The notes under the pieces are model-generated. The model was not told the origin of the DNA. It ran no database searches and worked only from the letters and a program-made list of their open reading frames with translations. From Opitutaceae bacterium (GTDB taxonomy: Bacteria > Verrucomicrobiota > Verrucomicrobiia > Opitutales > Opitutaceae), in assembly GCA_015075305.1 (NCBI GenBank), contig JABTUS010000002.1, forward strand, positions 186,001 through 250,000: a DNA stretch of 64,000 nucleotides. The letters run 5' to 3'. This document shows, one piece after another, positions 27,201 to 36,066 of this stretch (position 1 is its first letter; each line of letters begins with the position of its first letter). The position numbers and the translations under genes were made by a program.

Positions 27201-27888
27201 CAACTATCGCCGCTATATCCACCTCGTCGATCTGTTCGTTCGGTGCGGCTACCGTGAAAAGGCCATCGCGGATGAATCGCCGTTTCTCGTTCAGGACGTG
27301 CTGTTCAACTCACTGCTGGTCCGCTCAAACTCGGCCCTGATTGCGATGGGCAGGCGCCACGGCCTTGACACATCTGAACTCCAGCACTGGTCCGCGCGGA
27401 CGATTGAGGCGATGAACCGCAAGCTGTGGGATGAACGTGACGGGTTCTACTATTCCTACGATCTGAGCGGGGAACGGCGGCTGCCCATCAAGACATCCTC
27501 GGGTTTCATGCCCCTGTTTGGAGGCGTTCCGAGCCAGGCCCAGGCAGCCAGACTGGCCGGCCACCTCCATGAATCGTTCATGCCGGGCAGGGACTGGCGC
27601 TTGTGCGCGTCAACGGCGCCATGCGAAACGTCATTTGATCCCATCAAATACTGGCGCGGACCCGTTTGGGTGAATCTCAACTGGATGCTCCATCATGGAC
27701 TGAATCGATATGGTTTCCACAGCGCCGCTTCACGGGTGAAATCAGACACGCTGCGGCTTCTTTCGGAAGGCGGACTGTTTGAATATTTTGACCCAAGGCC
27801 CGGCGCCGCGCGCGGCCTCGGATCAGACAACTTTTCCTGGAGTGCGGCACTGGCGCTGGACCTGCTGCACAATCCCAACCCGCTCTGA
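24241..27888 (+). CDS. GH65-like / GH63-like two-domain glycosidase or phosphorylase fusion
   Basis: 1215 residues, no signal peptide, so cytoplasmic. Residues 1 to about 770 follow GH65 (kojibiose/maltose phosphorylase and trehalase clan): GHVFWDADSWLFPVLLLLHP, GAKYPWESDAVMGTE, and SVDEKYTHVNNEAFTN with Glu539 at the place of the general acid. Residues about 790-1215 follow GH63 mannosyl/glucosylglycerate hydrolase-like enzymes: YPFQWNWDSGF (807), HNWEAGTDNSP (941, Asp candidate), YWRGPVWVNLNW (1137) and FEYFDPRPG. Both are alpha/alpha6 barrels. The start must be TTG 24241 or 24244: a stop lies at 24226 and conserved GH65 sequence begins by residue 17. No clear ribosome-binding site is present. 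A symporter gene starts 4 bp after its stop. Substrate unknown. Confidence 0.85.
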   Translation: MLNSIPSPSFDPRIDCGYILEHQLVEPKAYHPLLLSNGHWGFYSSIRGSDASLGHMGGLIDRTPEDVSRPVSLPDWNNADYFNGCAWLNSSELSANVLRNYRQILNMKGGVLETRYDWHDSNGTSSVECTSLISQAQPHLAASRFSVTPHRSGPARFRFSLGTTCKEPARLALARLSWEQLKDVLANGEATIPSGVSPDKRPAPPTEILTWMDLQLALAAEGRALRINSLTAPSRAALWYSGVADIERLHVDQERMILSLKGRARHGVSFGQALAVDVPSGLDIHGVRSWIDGECAFLEIDAHLTAGSPCSFVRHVSVSREDWDFSKDGDVERVHDARQQGWEHALGAQRAEWEQLWRADIEVDGDPDFQRVIRSEIFQLLQISTRDYFAGVGACGISSSYYGHVFWDADSWLFPVLLLLHPQRARNLVEFRFRTLTWAKANAERQGLRGAKYPWESDAVMGTEQTPHFAGVNGEREILLNGCIAIAQWQYFIATQDREWLRDRGFPVIAATADFWLSRGTRGSNGEQFDILAVTSVDEKYTHVNNEAFTNAVARRNLEIATLAARELALEPDPLWQAVGTRINPPFSETENRHRVFDENVPHDRRTWMAGSLTFLSSPSLDHPMSRDVRQNNYRYALEKNNALSPEPNQMMQSMLAAHAAQLGDGDAALHWLTHGQESFLKPPFLLRSETAGNNCTHHYAAGSGFLQSVIFGFTGLRISDDGLQGRYAPVLPSTWRSLTLRGLQFRGARFDIVLSRNPSGLVTLDRQPGTDGKSATDAFSALARKSCEVLDANWRDGYTIPSARLYPFQWNWDSGFIALGLACHRPERAVAEIRSLLKGQWRSGLLPHIVFHRDDPNYFPGPDVWATDNIPDGPQGVRTSGIVQPPVLGFVVDRIASTPMGRTPLWNAFEREIFPQLVAFHRYLYEHRDPGREGLVCIRHNWEAGTDNSPPYDTVLETIDPRQTRDVTALRRDLRSISEGQRPSHDNYRRYIHLVDLFVRCGYREKAIADESPFLVQDVLFNSLLVRSNSALIAMGRRHGLDTSELQHWSARTIEAMNRKLWDERDGFYYSYDLSGERRLPIKTSSGFMPLFGGVPSQAQAARLAGHLHESFMPGRDWRLCASTAPCETSFDPIKYWRGPVWVNLNWMLHHGLNRYGFHSAASRVKSDTLRLLSEGGLFEYFDPRPGAARGLGSDNFSWSAALALDLLHNPNPL

Positions 27889-27891
27889 TCG

Positions 27892-29463
27892 ATGAACGCA
27901 CTCGATTACGGCCTGGTCGCCGCCTACTTCATTTCGATGATCTGGTTCGGATTCCGGTTCAGGCGGAGCCGCGGGGGAACCGAGTACTTTCTGGGTGGAA
28001 AGACGTTTGGAGCCTTCTCGTTGTCCATGTCCACGATGGCCACGCAGCTTTCGGCGATCAGCTTCATTTCAGCGCCTGCGTTTGTCGGTCTCAGGCCCGG
28101 AGGAGGAATGCACTGGCTCACGTTCGAATTCGGCGTCCCCCTCGCGATGGTCGCGATCATGATGATCATCGGACCAATGCTCTATCGATCGGGCGTCCTG
28201 AGCGTCTATTCGTTTCTGGAGAACCGATTCGACGGCACCTCCCGCATGCTTCTCGCCAGCTTGTTCGTGATCATGCGCACATTCGGCGCGGGCATCTCCA
28301 TCGGCATGGTGTGCATGGTGCTTTCCACGATCACCGGAATGGCGTTCTGGAGCATGATGGGGCTGCTTGGCGCAATCACCGTCATCTACTCTCTCGAGGG
28401 AGGAATGAAGGCGATCGTTTACAGTGAAGTCGCCCAGATGATCATCAAGTTTCTCGGAATACTCGCAATTGTGGGGGCGGGATTCCACTACATCGGGGGC
28501 TGGGATGCCTTCGTTCAACACGTGGACCGCGGTCGCTTGCGCGTGGTTGATTTCTCCAACGTCGGATTCGACGGGCGCGAGTTTGGATTCTGGCCCATGC
28601 TGGTGGGGGGCTTCTTTCTCTACGTGTCCTACTACGGGACTGATCAGACACAGGCGCAGCGCATCCTTTCAGCAAAAGACGAGCCCACTGTGCGACGGCT
28701 GCTCTATTTCAACGGGCTGTTCCGCTTTCCCGTCGCGTTCTGCTACTGCATCGGCGGACTCGTGCTCGGAAGCTTCGCCTTGGCCAACGCCGGCTTCGCG
28801 GATCAGATACCGGCCGCCAAACCAGACATGATGATACCGGTCTTCGTGGCCGGCTATCTTCCCCATGGAGTCATCGGGATGATCGTGATTTCGCTGATCG
28901 CGGCCGGCATGTCATCCTACAGCTCGACCATCAACTCGGTGAGCGCTGTGGTGATGGAGGATTTCGTCACACGCTTCCGAGCCGTTCCACGGGACAAATA
29001 CGTGAAATGGAGCAAGTGCGTGGCGCTCACATTCGGCATCCTGACCATGGCCCTGGGATTTCTTGCCGACCGTATTGCTCCAACCGCAATCGAGGCGATC
29101 AACAAGGTCGGGTCGCTTGTATACGGTCCGATCGCAGGAATCTTTCTGCTCGCGGCCTTGGGGTCCTGGGTCCGACCCGGAGCTGCAAACATCGGTGTCG
29201 TTGCGGGCGTGCTGGTCAATCTTTACCTGTGGCTGGCGTGCAAGCAGATCTTCTGGCTGTGGTGGAACGTCACAGGCGCCACGGTGACCGTGCTGCTTGG
29301 AGTCGCTCTAAGCATAGCCCTGCCGCGACATGCATCAACGCCGCTGGTGTTCGGCGGATTCCTGCGGCAGCAGCCAGGACGCGAAGGTGTGATCCTCCTG
29401 CTATATTTCGGCGCCATCCTGGCGCTATCCTTGGTTCTGCCACACTTGATCGCCGCTTCCTGA
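27892..29463 (+). CDS. Sodium:solute symporter (SSS family)
   Basis: 523 residues with about 13 hydrophobic segments. The beginning LDYGLVAAYFISMIWFGF and then GTEYFLGGKTFGAFSLSMS are typical of SSS proteins, as is GMSSYSSTINSVSAVVMEDF in the middle, the sugar/Na+ symporter hallmark near TM8-9. It starts 4 bp after the GH65-GH63 gene and is followed by a TBDR gene after 22 bp. It likely carries into the cytoplasm the oligosaccharide that receptor 3 brings across the outer membrane and that the fused enzyme then breaks. Confidence 0.92.
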   Translation: MNALDYGLVAAYFISMIWFGFRFRRSRGGTEYFLGGKTFGAFSLSMSTMATQLSAISFISAPAFVGLRPGGGMHWLTFEFGVPLAMVAIMMIIGPMLYRSGVLSVYSFLENRFDGTSRMLLASLFVIMRTFGAGISIGMVCMVLSTITGMAFWSMMGLLGAITVIYSLEGGMKAIVYSEVAQMIIKFLGILAIVGAGFHYIGGWDAFVQHVDRGRLRVVDFSNVGFDGREFGFWPMLVGGFFLYVSYYGTDQTQAQRILSAKDEPTVRRLLYFNGLFRFPVAFCYCIGGLVLGSFALANAGFADQIPAAKPDMMIPVFVAGYLPHGVIGMIVISLIAAGMSSYSSTINSVSAVVMEDFVTRFRAVPRDKYVKWSKCVALTFGILTMALGFLADRIAPTAIEAINKVGSLVYGPIAGIFLLAALGSWVRPGAANIGVVAGVLVNLYLWLACKQIFWLWWNVTGATVTVLLGVALSIALPRHASTPLVFGGFLRQQPGREGVILLLYFGAILALSLVLPHLIAAS

Positions 29464-29485
29464 TCCCACTTGAGTCTCCAAAATC

Positions 29486-32400
29486 ATGAATACCTCATCA
29501 AATCCACCCACCGCCCTGCCCTTCAGGTGTTTCGCATCCATGCGCAGTCTCGTGATCTACTTCCTCCTGATGTCGGCCATTGCGGTGCCCCGCGACGCAA
29601 TGGGCGCTGAAACCGGAGAGATAGAAGGGAGAATCCTGAATTCAACCACAGGAGATTCCCTTGAAAAGGCGCGCATCTCCGTGGAGGGCACAACAATCGA
29701 GGCGTTCAGCGACCAGGGTGGTTATTTCCGCATTTCCGACCTGCCAGCAGGCAAAGCCCGCGTGAAGGTTTTTTATACCGGACTCACCCCTGAGTTCAGG
29801 GAGATCGAGGTGCAGCCGGGCCGTGCGTCCCAGCTCAACGTGAATCTCGTCTCCATCGCGGCCCGGGGGATGAAGATGCACGACAGCGACACCGTGGAAC
29901 TCGCGAAGCTTGTCGTCAGCACCTCGCGCGAAATGTCCGGAGCCGCGATCGCAATCAACGAACAGAGGTTTGCACCAAACGTCACAAACGTGGTCGCAGC
30001 TGATGAATTTGGCTACGTGGCGGAAGGTAACGTCGCCGAGTTTCTCAAGTACCTGCCCGGGGTCGCGGTCGACTTTATCGGAGGAAACGCTCTGGAGATC
30101 TCACTTCACGGAGTCCCGTCCGCCAACGTCCCGGTCACGGTCGCCGGCTTCAATCTTGCGGCCGCGGAAGGTACGGGAACCTCACGATCGGTGCAGGCCG
30201 GATTCGCCTCAACCAACAACCTGTCCCGGATCGAGGTGTCGTTCACCCCCACCCCGGAAAGCCAGGGGGCCGCGCTGGCCGGAACCGTCAACCTGGTTCC
30301 ACGCAGCGCATTCGAGCGCTCCAAGCCGGCCTTCGGCGGAAGCGTCTACATGAGCATGCGGGACAATGCGCGCGACTTCCACAAGACGCCCGGACCACTC
30401 GACAAGCCCACCCGCAAGGTTCATCCGGGATTCGACTTTTCACTCATCTACCCCGTGAACAAACATTTTGGCTTCACGCTCTCAGGGGGGCGCTCGACGC
30501 AGTACGTCGAAGGATCGCTGCTCAGCAACACCTGGCGCGGCACAACCGTGGGGACAAACGGGACCACTTTCCCAAACACCACGCCGGACCAGCCATACCT
30601 TTCCACCCTTCTCGTGAGCGATCGACCCAAGAATCAGGAGCAGGCCTCGTTTGGAGCAACCATGGATTTTCGTCTGTCATCCCGGGACCAGATTTCCTTC
30701 TCCTTTCAATACTCCTCATACGAAGAGACAAACATCCTGCGCTCGGTCACCTTCAACGTGAATCGAGTGCTGCCGGGAAATTTCTCCTCCACATTCACCA
30801 GGGGAGCCGTGGGCGCCGGAGACCTGGTGCTCGCACGCAGCGGCCGCAATCGCACGAATCAAAACTACACGCCCACGCTGGTCTGGCGCCACAACGGCCC
30901 CATCTGGCGTGCGGAAGCCGGAATTGGAAGCTCGCGTGCCGTCTCAAGAAATCGAGACCTTGAAAACGGGTTTCTCAACACCACTCAGGCTCGACGCACC
31001 GGTGTCACCGTCGCCTTTGAAGACTACACAACGATGAGACCCCGGGTGATCTCAGTCACCGATGGCACAACGGGCACCCCCGTTGATCCCTACAGCCTCT
31101 CCAGTTATGCTTTGACTACGATGACCACGACCAACCCCCGAAATGTGCAGGATCTTCAGACGGGGGCGTATGCCAGCATCGGGCGAAGCTTCAACTGGCG
31201 CGTGCCATTCTCGCTGAAGGCTGGAATCGACCTGCGAAAAACGGAGCGCAACAATCTTGGCAGCACGACGACCGCGACGTTCGTTGGCGCCGATGGCCGT
31301 GGCAGCACGACTCCTTTGGGTGGCAGTGATGATCTCGCCGTGCCGTTCCTGGATGCCAGCTTCTCGCAGCGCACCGCACCCTATGGATTTCCAAGGATCC
31401 AATGGATCAGCAATGAGCTCCTTTGGAAGGACTACAATGCCAACCCCTCCCACTTCGTGATCGATCGAAATGCAGAATACCGCTCAATTGTCAGCACCTC
31501 AAAATATGCGACCGAACTGATCTCCTCCGCCTATCTGCGTGGCGACCTGAGCCTGATGAACCGCCGCCTGCGCATGGTCGGTGGGCTGCGTGCAGAGCAG
31601 ACAAATGTGGAGGCGCTCGGACCACTCAGTGACCCAACCCTGAACTATCAGCGCAATTCAGATGGCAGCGTCATCCTTGGTTCCAACGGCAAGCCCCTGC
31701 TCAAGGTTCCGACCACCGATGCCCTGGGCGTCTCCAAGCTCACCTACATCGAGCGGGGCATGAAGGCGGAGAAGGAGTACCTGCGTCTTTTCCCGAGCAT
31801 CAACGTCAGCTACAACGTCCTCGACAACTTGATCGCACGCGCCGGCTACTACCATTCGGTCGGTCGTCCGGATTTCAATCAGTATGCCGGGGGCGTCACG
31901 CTTCCTGACACGACGGCCGCCCCGAGCACATCCAATCGAATCACTGTAAACAACGCCGGTATCAAGGCGTGGAGCGCGCAGTCAATGAACGTGCGGCTGG
32001 AGTACTACTTCCAAGGCGTCGGCCAGATATCGCTTGGAGCCTTCAGAAGAAGCTTCAACAATCTTTTCGCCGGAACCCTGTTCCGGCCAACACCGGAATT
32101 CCTCGCCCTCTACGGGCTGGATGAGGCCACATACGGCCAGTACGACGTTTCCACCCAGTACAATGTTGACGGCAAGGTCTACATCCAGGGACTGGACTTC
32201 AGCTACAAACAGTCGTTGACATTCCTTCCCAGCTGGGCGCGGGGCCTGCAGGTCTTTCTGAATGCAAGCGCGCAACGCACCACGGGGGCCAACCTGGGAA
32301 GCTTCACCGGAGTGAACTCACTGCCGCGCAGCGCAAGCTGGGGAGTGAGTCTGACCCGGCAGAAGTTCAACGTACAGGTGAACTGGAGCTACCGGACAAG

Positions 32401-32659
32401 GCAGCGTCGGGCACCCGTTGCAGCGGCGCCAAGCATTGAGCCGGGAATGTATAATTGGATTGGTGAACGCCTCTTTGTCGATGTCATGGGGGAATACCAC
32501 CTCTGGAAGAGGATCTCGGCGTTCGCAAACTTCCGGAATCTGCTTGGGGTGCCGGAGAATCTGGAGATTGCCGGCCCAAGCACCCCTGATCACGCCCGCT
32601 TTCGGAGCCGGCAGGAATACGGTGTGCTCTGGACATTTGGCCTCCGTGGGCGCTTCTAG
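29486..32659 (+). CDS. TonB-dependent receptor 3 with N-terminal carboxypeptidase-regulatory-like domain
   Basis: 1057 residues. Signal peptide (LVIYFLLMSAIAVPRDAMGA), then a CarboxypepD_reg-like beta-sandwich at about residues 46-125 (GEIEGRILNSTTGDSLEKA, GYFRISDLPAGKARVKV), a plug domain (about 150-270, including RIEVSFTPTPESQGAALAG) and a 22-strand-type barrel closing with GVLWTFGLRGRF. The extra N-terminal domain separates it from the other three receptors in the window, which lack it. It sits between the symporter gene and the phosphodiesterase gene in one transcription unit (gaps 22 and 14 bp). Confidence 0.92.
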   Translation: MNTSSNPPTALPFRCFASMRSLVIYFLLMSAIAVPRDAMGAETGEIEGRILNSTTGDSLEKARISVEGTTIEAFSDQGGYFRISDLPAGKARVKVFYTGLTPEFREIEVQPGRASQLNVNLVSIAARGMKMHDSDTVELAKLVVSTSREMSGAAIAINEQRFAPNVTNVVAADEFGYVAEGNVAEFLKYLPGVAVDFIGGNALEISLHGVPSANVPVTVAGFNLAAAEGTGTSRSVQAGFASTNNLSRIEVSFTPTPESQGAALAGTVNLVPRSAFERSKPAFGGSVYMSMRDNARDFHKTPGPLDKPTRKVHPGFDFSLIYPVNKHFGFTLSGGRSTQYVEGSLLSNTWRGTTVGTNGTTFPNTTPDQPYLSTLLVSDRPKNQEQASFGATMDFRLSSRDQISFSFQYSSYEETNILRSVTFNVNRVLPGNFSSTFTRGAVGAGDLVLARSGRNRTNQNYTPTLVWRHNGPIWRAEAGIGSSRAVSRNRDLENGFLNTTQARRTGVTVAFEDYTTMRPRVISVTDGTTGTPVDPYSLSSYALTTMTTTNPRNVQDLQTGAYASIGRSFNWRVPFSLKAGIDLRKTERNNLGSTTTATFVGADGRGSTTPLGGSDDLAVPFLDASFSQRTAPYGFPRIQWISNELLWKDYNANPSHFVIDRNAEYRSIVSTSKYATELISSAYLRGDLSLMNRRLRMVGGLRAEQTNVEALGPLSDPTLNYQRNSDGSVILGSNGKPLLKVPTTDALGVSKLTYIERGMKAEKEYLRLFPSINVSYNVLDNLIARAGYYHSVGRPDFNQYAGGVTLPDTTAAPSTSNRITVNNAGIKAWSAQSMNVRLEYYFQGVGQISLGAFRRSFNNLFAGTLFRPTPEFLALYGLDEATYGQYDVSTQYNVDGKVYIQGLDFSYKQSLTFLPSWARGLQVFLNASAQRTTGANLGSFTGVNSLPRSASWGVSLTRQKFNVQVNWSYRTRQRRAPVAAAPSIEPGMYNWIGERLFVDVMGEYHLWKRISAFANFRNLLGVPENLEIAGPSTPDHARFRSRQEYGVLWTFGLRGRF

Positions 32660-32673
32660 CCTGGATCATCCTC

Positions 32674-34038
32674 ATGCATCGCGTGCGAATCATTTCACTC
32701 CTGCTCGCTCTCTTGCTGGTGCCATTGGGAGCTGAGCCGCGTGCGGATCGCCATGTCATCTTGATCACCATCGACGGATTTCCCGCCCACCTTTGGCCGG
32801 ATCCCTCCCTTCCATTGCCCAACCTTCGTGCAATGGCCGCCCATGGTGCGCGGGCCAGGGCGTTGTCATCCAGCAACCCAACCGTCACATGGCCCAATCA
32901 CACCACACTCGTGACGGGCGTGAGTCCGCGCCGCCATGGCGTTCTTTTCAACGGATACGTCACTCGCCAGGGCCCGGGTCGTCCCACCCACAATGAGCCG
33001 TGGACCGACAAGTCGATCATGGTGCGCGTGCCCACCGTCTATGATGCCGCCCACGCCGCAGGGCTTGGCACCGCGGAGTGCGACTGGGTCGCCATCAGCA
33101 GGGCCGGCACCATTGACTGGAGTTTTGCAGAGTTGCCGGATCCAAATGGAAAGGTTGCGCGGGAGATGGTTGATGCGGGAATAGCCTCCTTGGATGAGAT
33201 CGTTGCAGCACACGGTGGCAAACAGCAGCGGAACATCGTCTGCAGGGATGAGCTCTGGCTGCGTGCGGCTCAGTTCATATTTGAACGTCATCGCCCCAAT
33301 CTTCTCCTGCTTCACCTGCTCAACACCGATTCCACGCATCATCGATATGGTCCCGGATCGCTGGCCGGTTATTCGGCCCTCGCCCTGGCGGACCGTCTGG
33401 TCGGAGAATTGGTTCGCACCGTCGACGCCACCGGTCTCCTGAAGCAGACAACATTTATTGTAACGACGGATCACGGCTTCAAGAAGGTGCAGACCCACCT
33501 GTACCCCAATGTCACCCTGAAGCGCGCGGGTTTGCTGCGCAGTGCCGGAGCGCGCATCGTGGACTGCGCCGCCTACGCTGGGGCACAGGGTGGGATCGCT
33601 TTCATTTATGTCACGGATCCGGCTCGCAGAACGGAGCTGATTCCCAAGCTGAAAAGCCTCTTTGTCGGTGCCGAAGGGGTGGATCGGGTCATTGATGGAA
33701 CCTCTGCGCCCGGCCTGGGCATGCCCGGGCCGGATGAAAACCAAGCCATGGGCGACTTGATCCTTTTCGCCAGGGCCGGATTCTCTTTTTCCGGCTCCGC
33801 GGCGGGGGAGGTTGAATCGCATCCGTCGGTGGACTACGGTGGATCGCATGGCTATCCAGCCGATGATCCTGAAATGGACGGGATTTTTGTCGCCAGCGGC
33901 GGAGGCATCCGCGAGGAGGTTGTACTGGATCGAGTGAGCAACATGGATGTGGCACCCACCATCGCTCATCTTCTCGACGTGCCCCTGCCAAACGTCGAGG
34001 GTCGCGTGATTGATGAAATCCTGAAGCCGGACCCATGA
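32674..34038 (+). CDS. Secreted type I phosphodiesterase/nucleotide pyrophosphatase (alkaline phosphatase superfamily)
   Basis: 454 residues, signal peptide (IISLLLALLLVPLGAEP). The metal and nucleophile motifs of the NPP/AP superfamily are in order: LITIDGF (Asp), SNPTVTWPNHTTL (nucleophile Thr), LLNTDSTHHRYG (Asp and His), TTDHGF (Asp-His) and a final SHGYPADDPEMDG (His). It would split phosphodiester or phosphonate bonds in the periplasm or outside. Its place as the last gene of the GH65-GH63/symporter/receptor unit hints that the imported substrate carries a phosphodiester or other substituent that must be removed. Confidence 0.88.
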   Translation: MHRVRIISLLLALLLVPLGAEPRADRHVILITIDGFPAHLWPDPSLPLPNLRAMAAHGARARALSSSNPTVTWPNHTTLVTGVSPRRHGVLFNGYVTRQGPGRPTHNEPWTDKSIMVRVPTVYDAAHAAGLGTAECDWVAISRAGTIDWSFAELPDPNGKVAREMVDAGIASLDEIVAAHGGKQQRNIVCRDELWLRAAQFIFERHRPNLLLLHLLNTDSTHHRYGPGSLAGYSALALADRLVGELVRTVDATGLLKQTTFIVTTDHGFKKVQTHLYPNVTLKRAGLLRSAGARIVDCAAYAGAQGGIAFIYVTDPARRTELIPKLKSLFVGAEGVDRVIDGTSAPGLGMPGPDENQAMGDLILFARAGFSFSGSAAGEVESHPSVDYGGSHGYPADDPEMDGIFVASGGGIREEVVLDRVSNMDVAPTIAHLLDVPLPNVEGRVIDEILKPDP

Positions 34039-34461
34039 ATTTTCGCCGATACCGGTGTCGGGCCCGGCAATATCCATTGCAGCAGCCATGGTATGCGGCT
34101 GGCCTGCACTGGGTGGTTTCATCGGCGACGAATGAACACACTCCCCGGCTCTCCGATATCAGTGCATTCCAAGGATTTCGATCGATGGTGATCCCTTTCA
34201 CAATGGATTTCGGATGGCATTATTTCTTTAAGACCAGTCATTTCGGGAAATCACCCGTCGACGTCACCTCGATTACAAAGAGCCACCAGCTCGTTCCGAG
34301 GCCTGAAGTCGGCTCCGAGGTGCCGAAACATCCAGTCGCGAAGGACGTGTAACGGATTTGCTCCGGCATCGCATCGTAAGATCAGGCGCACATGCACTGG
34401 CGCCAACCGTTGACTTGCGATGCCCTCCTCGATCGCGAAACCAATCCGTCCCTCCCACCGC
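34039..34461 (+). other. Intergenic stretch without a convincing gene
   Basis: A 105-codon plus-strand frame (34035-34352) and a minus-strand frame opposite are open here, but neither resembles a family and both have poor coding character. I see no terminator or repeat. It may contain the promoter of the DUF4038 gene. Confidence 0.4.
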
Positions 34462-34863
34462 ATGACTCGCCACTTCTGCCTTCTGCTGCTGTCGCTCGCC
34501 TGCGGCGTGACGGCTTTGACCGCCACAACGGATGCGGGATGCCTTCCGGTCACCATAAGCGCTGACAACCGATACCTGGTCGGATGCGACAAGAGGCCCT
34601 GGCTTGTGCATGGTGACACCGCATGGTCCCTGCTTGCTGCTCTAACCACGGAAGAAGCCGAGCGCTATCTCGAGGATCGAAGGCGGCATGGCATCAATGC
34701 CGTGATCGTGAACCTGATCGAGCACAAGTTCGCGCCCGCCGCCCCCAGGAACCGCGCCGGCGACGCTCCATTCCTGAGCCCGACCGATTTCTCTACACCC
34801 AATGAGGCGTATTTCCGGCACGCCGACCGGATCCTGAAGCTCGCCGGCGAAAAGGGCATCCTA

Positions 34864-34886
34864 GTGTTCTGTTGCTGAAATGACTA
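34864..34886 (+). repeat. Left terminal inverted repeat of the IS630-family element
   Basis: Begins GTGTTCTGT and ends GAAATGACTA; differs from the reverse complement of 36044-36066 at two positions (T/C at 10 and T/G at 13). Confidence 0.92.
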
Positions 34887-34919
34887 GACTTAAAAGTCGT
34901 TATCGTTCAACCTGCAAGC

Positions 34920-36035
34920 ATGAGCAGGAAACCGACGATTCTGACGGTCACGGCAGACCAACGTGGCGTTTTGGAGCGCTGGGTGGGCGCGCACGGTACG
35001 CCCCAGCAGGTGGTGAAGCGCTGCCGGATCATTTTGCGCAAGGCCGAAGGGCTGGACGATGCCACGATTGCGGAGGAGCTGGAGGTGAACCGGCACACCT
35101 GCCGGCTGTGGCGCCAGCGCTTTGTGTCCGCAGGTCCGCAAGGATTGTGGGACGTGGCGAATGGCCGCGGGCGCAAGCCGCGCCGAGGGCTGGCGAAAAG
35201 GATCGTCGAAGCGACGCTGCACACGAAGCCGCCGGGGCGGACGCACTGGAGCGCGCGAACCCTGGCGAAGGCGCAGGGCGTGCATGCGAGCACAGTCGCG
35301 CGTATCTGGCAGGAGCATGGGTTGCAGCCGCACCGACAGGAGACGTTCAAACTCTCCCGCGATCCACAGTTTGTGCCCAAACTGCTCGATGTGGTGGGCG
35401 TTTACCTCAACCCACCGCAAAACGCGGTGGTGCTCTGCGTGGACGAGAAAAGCCAGATTCAGGCGCTGGATCGCACGCAACCAGGCCTGCCGCTGAAGCG
35501 CGGTCGCTGCGGCACCTGGACGCACGACTACGTGCGCCATGGCACGACCACGCTGTTTGCCGCATTGAACGTGGCCGCCGGCAAGATCAGCGGCCACTGC
35601 TTCCCGCGCCACCGGCACATCGAGTTCCTGAAGTTCCTGCGACAAATCGACGCGGAATATGCCGAGGCGGACGAGCTCCATCTTATCGTCGACAATTACG
35701 GCACCCACAAACACGAGCGGGTGCAGCGCTGGCTCGCCCGGCGTCCACGCTTCAAACTGCACTTCATTCCCACCAGTTCGAGCTGGCTCAATCTGGTGGA
35801 GCGCTGGTTTGCCGAACTCACCGGCAAGGCGGTGCGTCGCGGCAGCTTCTCCAGTGTTCCCGATCTGATCAACTCGATCACCCGCTTCATCGAGCAATGG
35901 AACCAGGAGCCCACGCCATTTGTTTGGACCGCCAAGGCGGAGGACATCCTTGCCAGGATCGAACGCTGTCGTCGCCGGCTCGAGGCCATCCAGCCCGGTT
36001 GCACCCGGCGAAAGCCGCGCAAGAAGGCCGCATGA
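34920..36035 (+). CDS. IS630-family transposase
   Basis: 371 residues. N-terminal helix-turn-helix region (GLDDATIAEELEVNRHTCRLWRQRF) for end binding, then a DDE catalytic domain with Asp175 in CVDEKSQIQALDR, Asp258 in IVDNYGTHKH and Glu294 in SSWLNLVERWF, the spacing and flanks of IS630 transposases. The C-terminus is basic (RRKPRKKAA). The gene is intact and fills the element, leaving 56 bp before it and 31 bp after it inside the terminal repeats, so the element should be able to move. Confidence 0.95.
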   Translation: MSRKPTILTVTADQRGVLERWVGAHGTPQQVVKRCRIILRKAEGLDDATIAEELEVNRHTCRLWRQRFVSAGPQGLWDVANGRGRKPRRGLAKRIVEATLHTKPPGRTHWSARTLAKAQGVHASTVARIWQEHGLQPHRQETFKLSRDPQFVPKLLDVVGVYLNPPQNAVVLCVDEKSQIQALDRTQPGLPLKRGRCGTWTHDYVRHGTTTLFAALNVAAGKISGHCFPRHRHIEFLKFLRQIDAEYAEADELHLIVDNYGTHKHERVQRWLARRPRFKLHFIPTSSSWLNLVERWFAELTGKAVRRGSFSSVPDLINSITRFIEQWNQEPTPFVWTAKAEDILARIERCRRRLEAIQPGCTRRKPRKKAA

Positions 36036-36043
36036 TATATGTA

Positions 36044-36066
36044 TAGTCATTTCCGCGACAGAACAC
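36044..36066 (-). repeat. Right terminal inverted repeat of the IS630-family element
   Basis: Reads TAGTCATTTC ... GACAGAACAC, the inverted partner of 34864-34886, followed directly by the TA target duplicate at 36067-36068. Confidence 0.92.

Larger units (their letters stand above)
34864..36066 (+). mobile_element. Complete IS630-family insertion sequence, 1203 bp
   Basis: The element is bounded by 23-bp terminal inverted repeats that match at 21 of 23 positions and by a duplicated TA dinucleotide (34862-34863 and 36067-36068), the target duplication of IS630/Tc1-mariner elements. It carries a single intact transposase gene. It lies inside a DUF4038 glycosidase gene and its loss would restore that gene exactly, so the insertion looks recent. 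Confidence 0.93.

Noticed and set aside
34035..34352. 105-codon plus-strand frame after the phosphodiesterase gene
   Set aside because: No family features, no export signal and poor coding character; the minus-strand alternative is no better.
34890..36050. 386-codon minus-strand open frame inside the IS element
   Set aside because: Antisense to the intact IS630 transposase; no homology.
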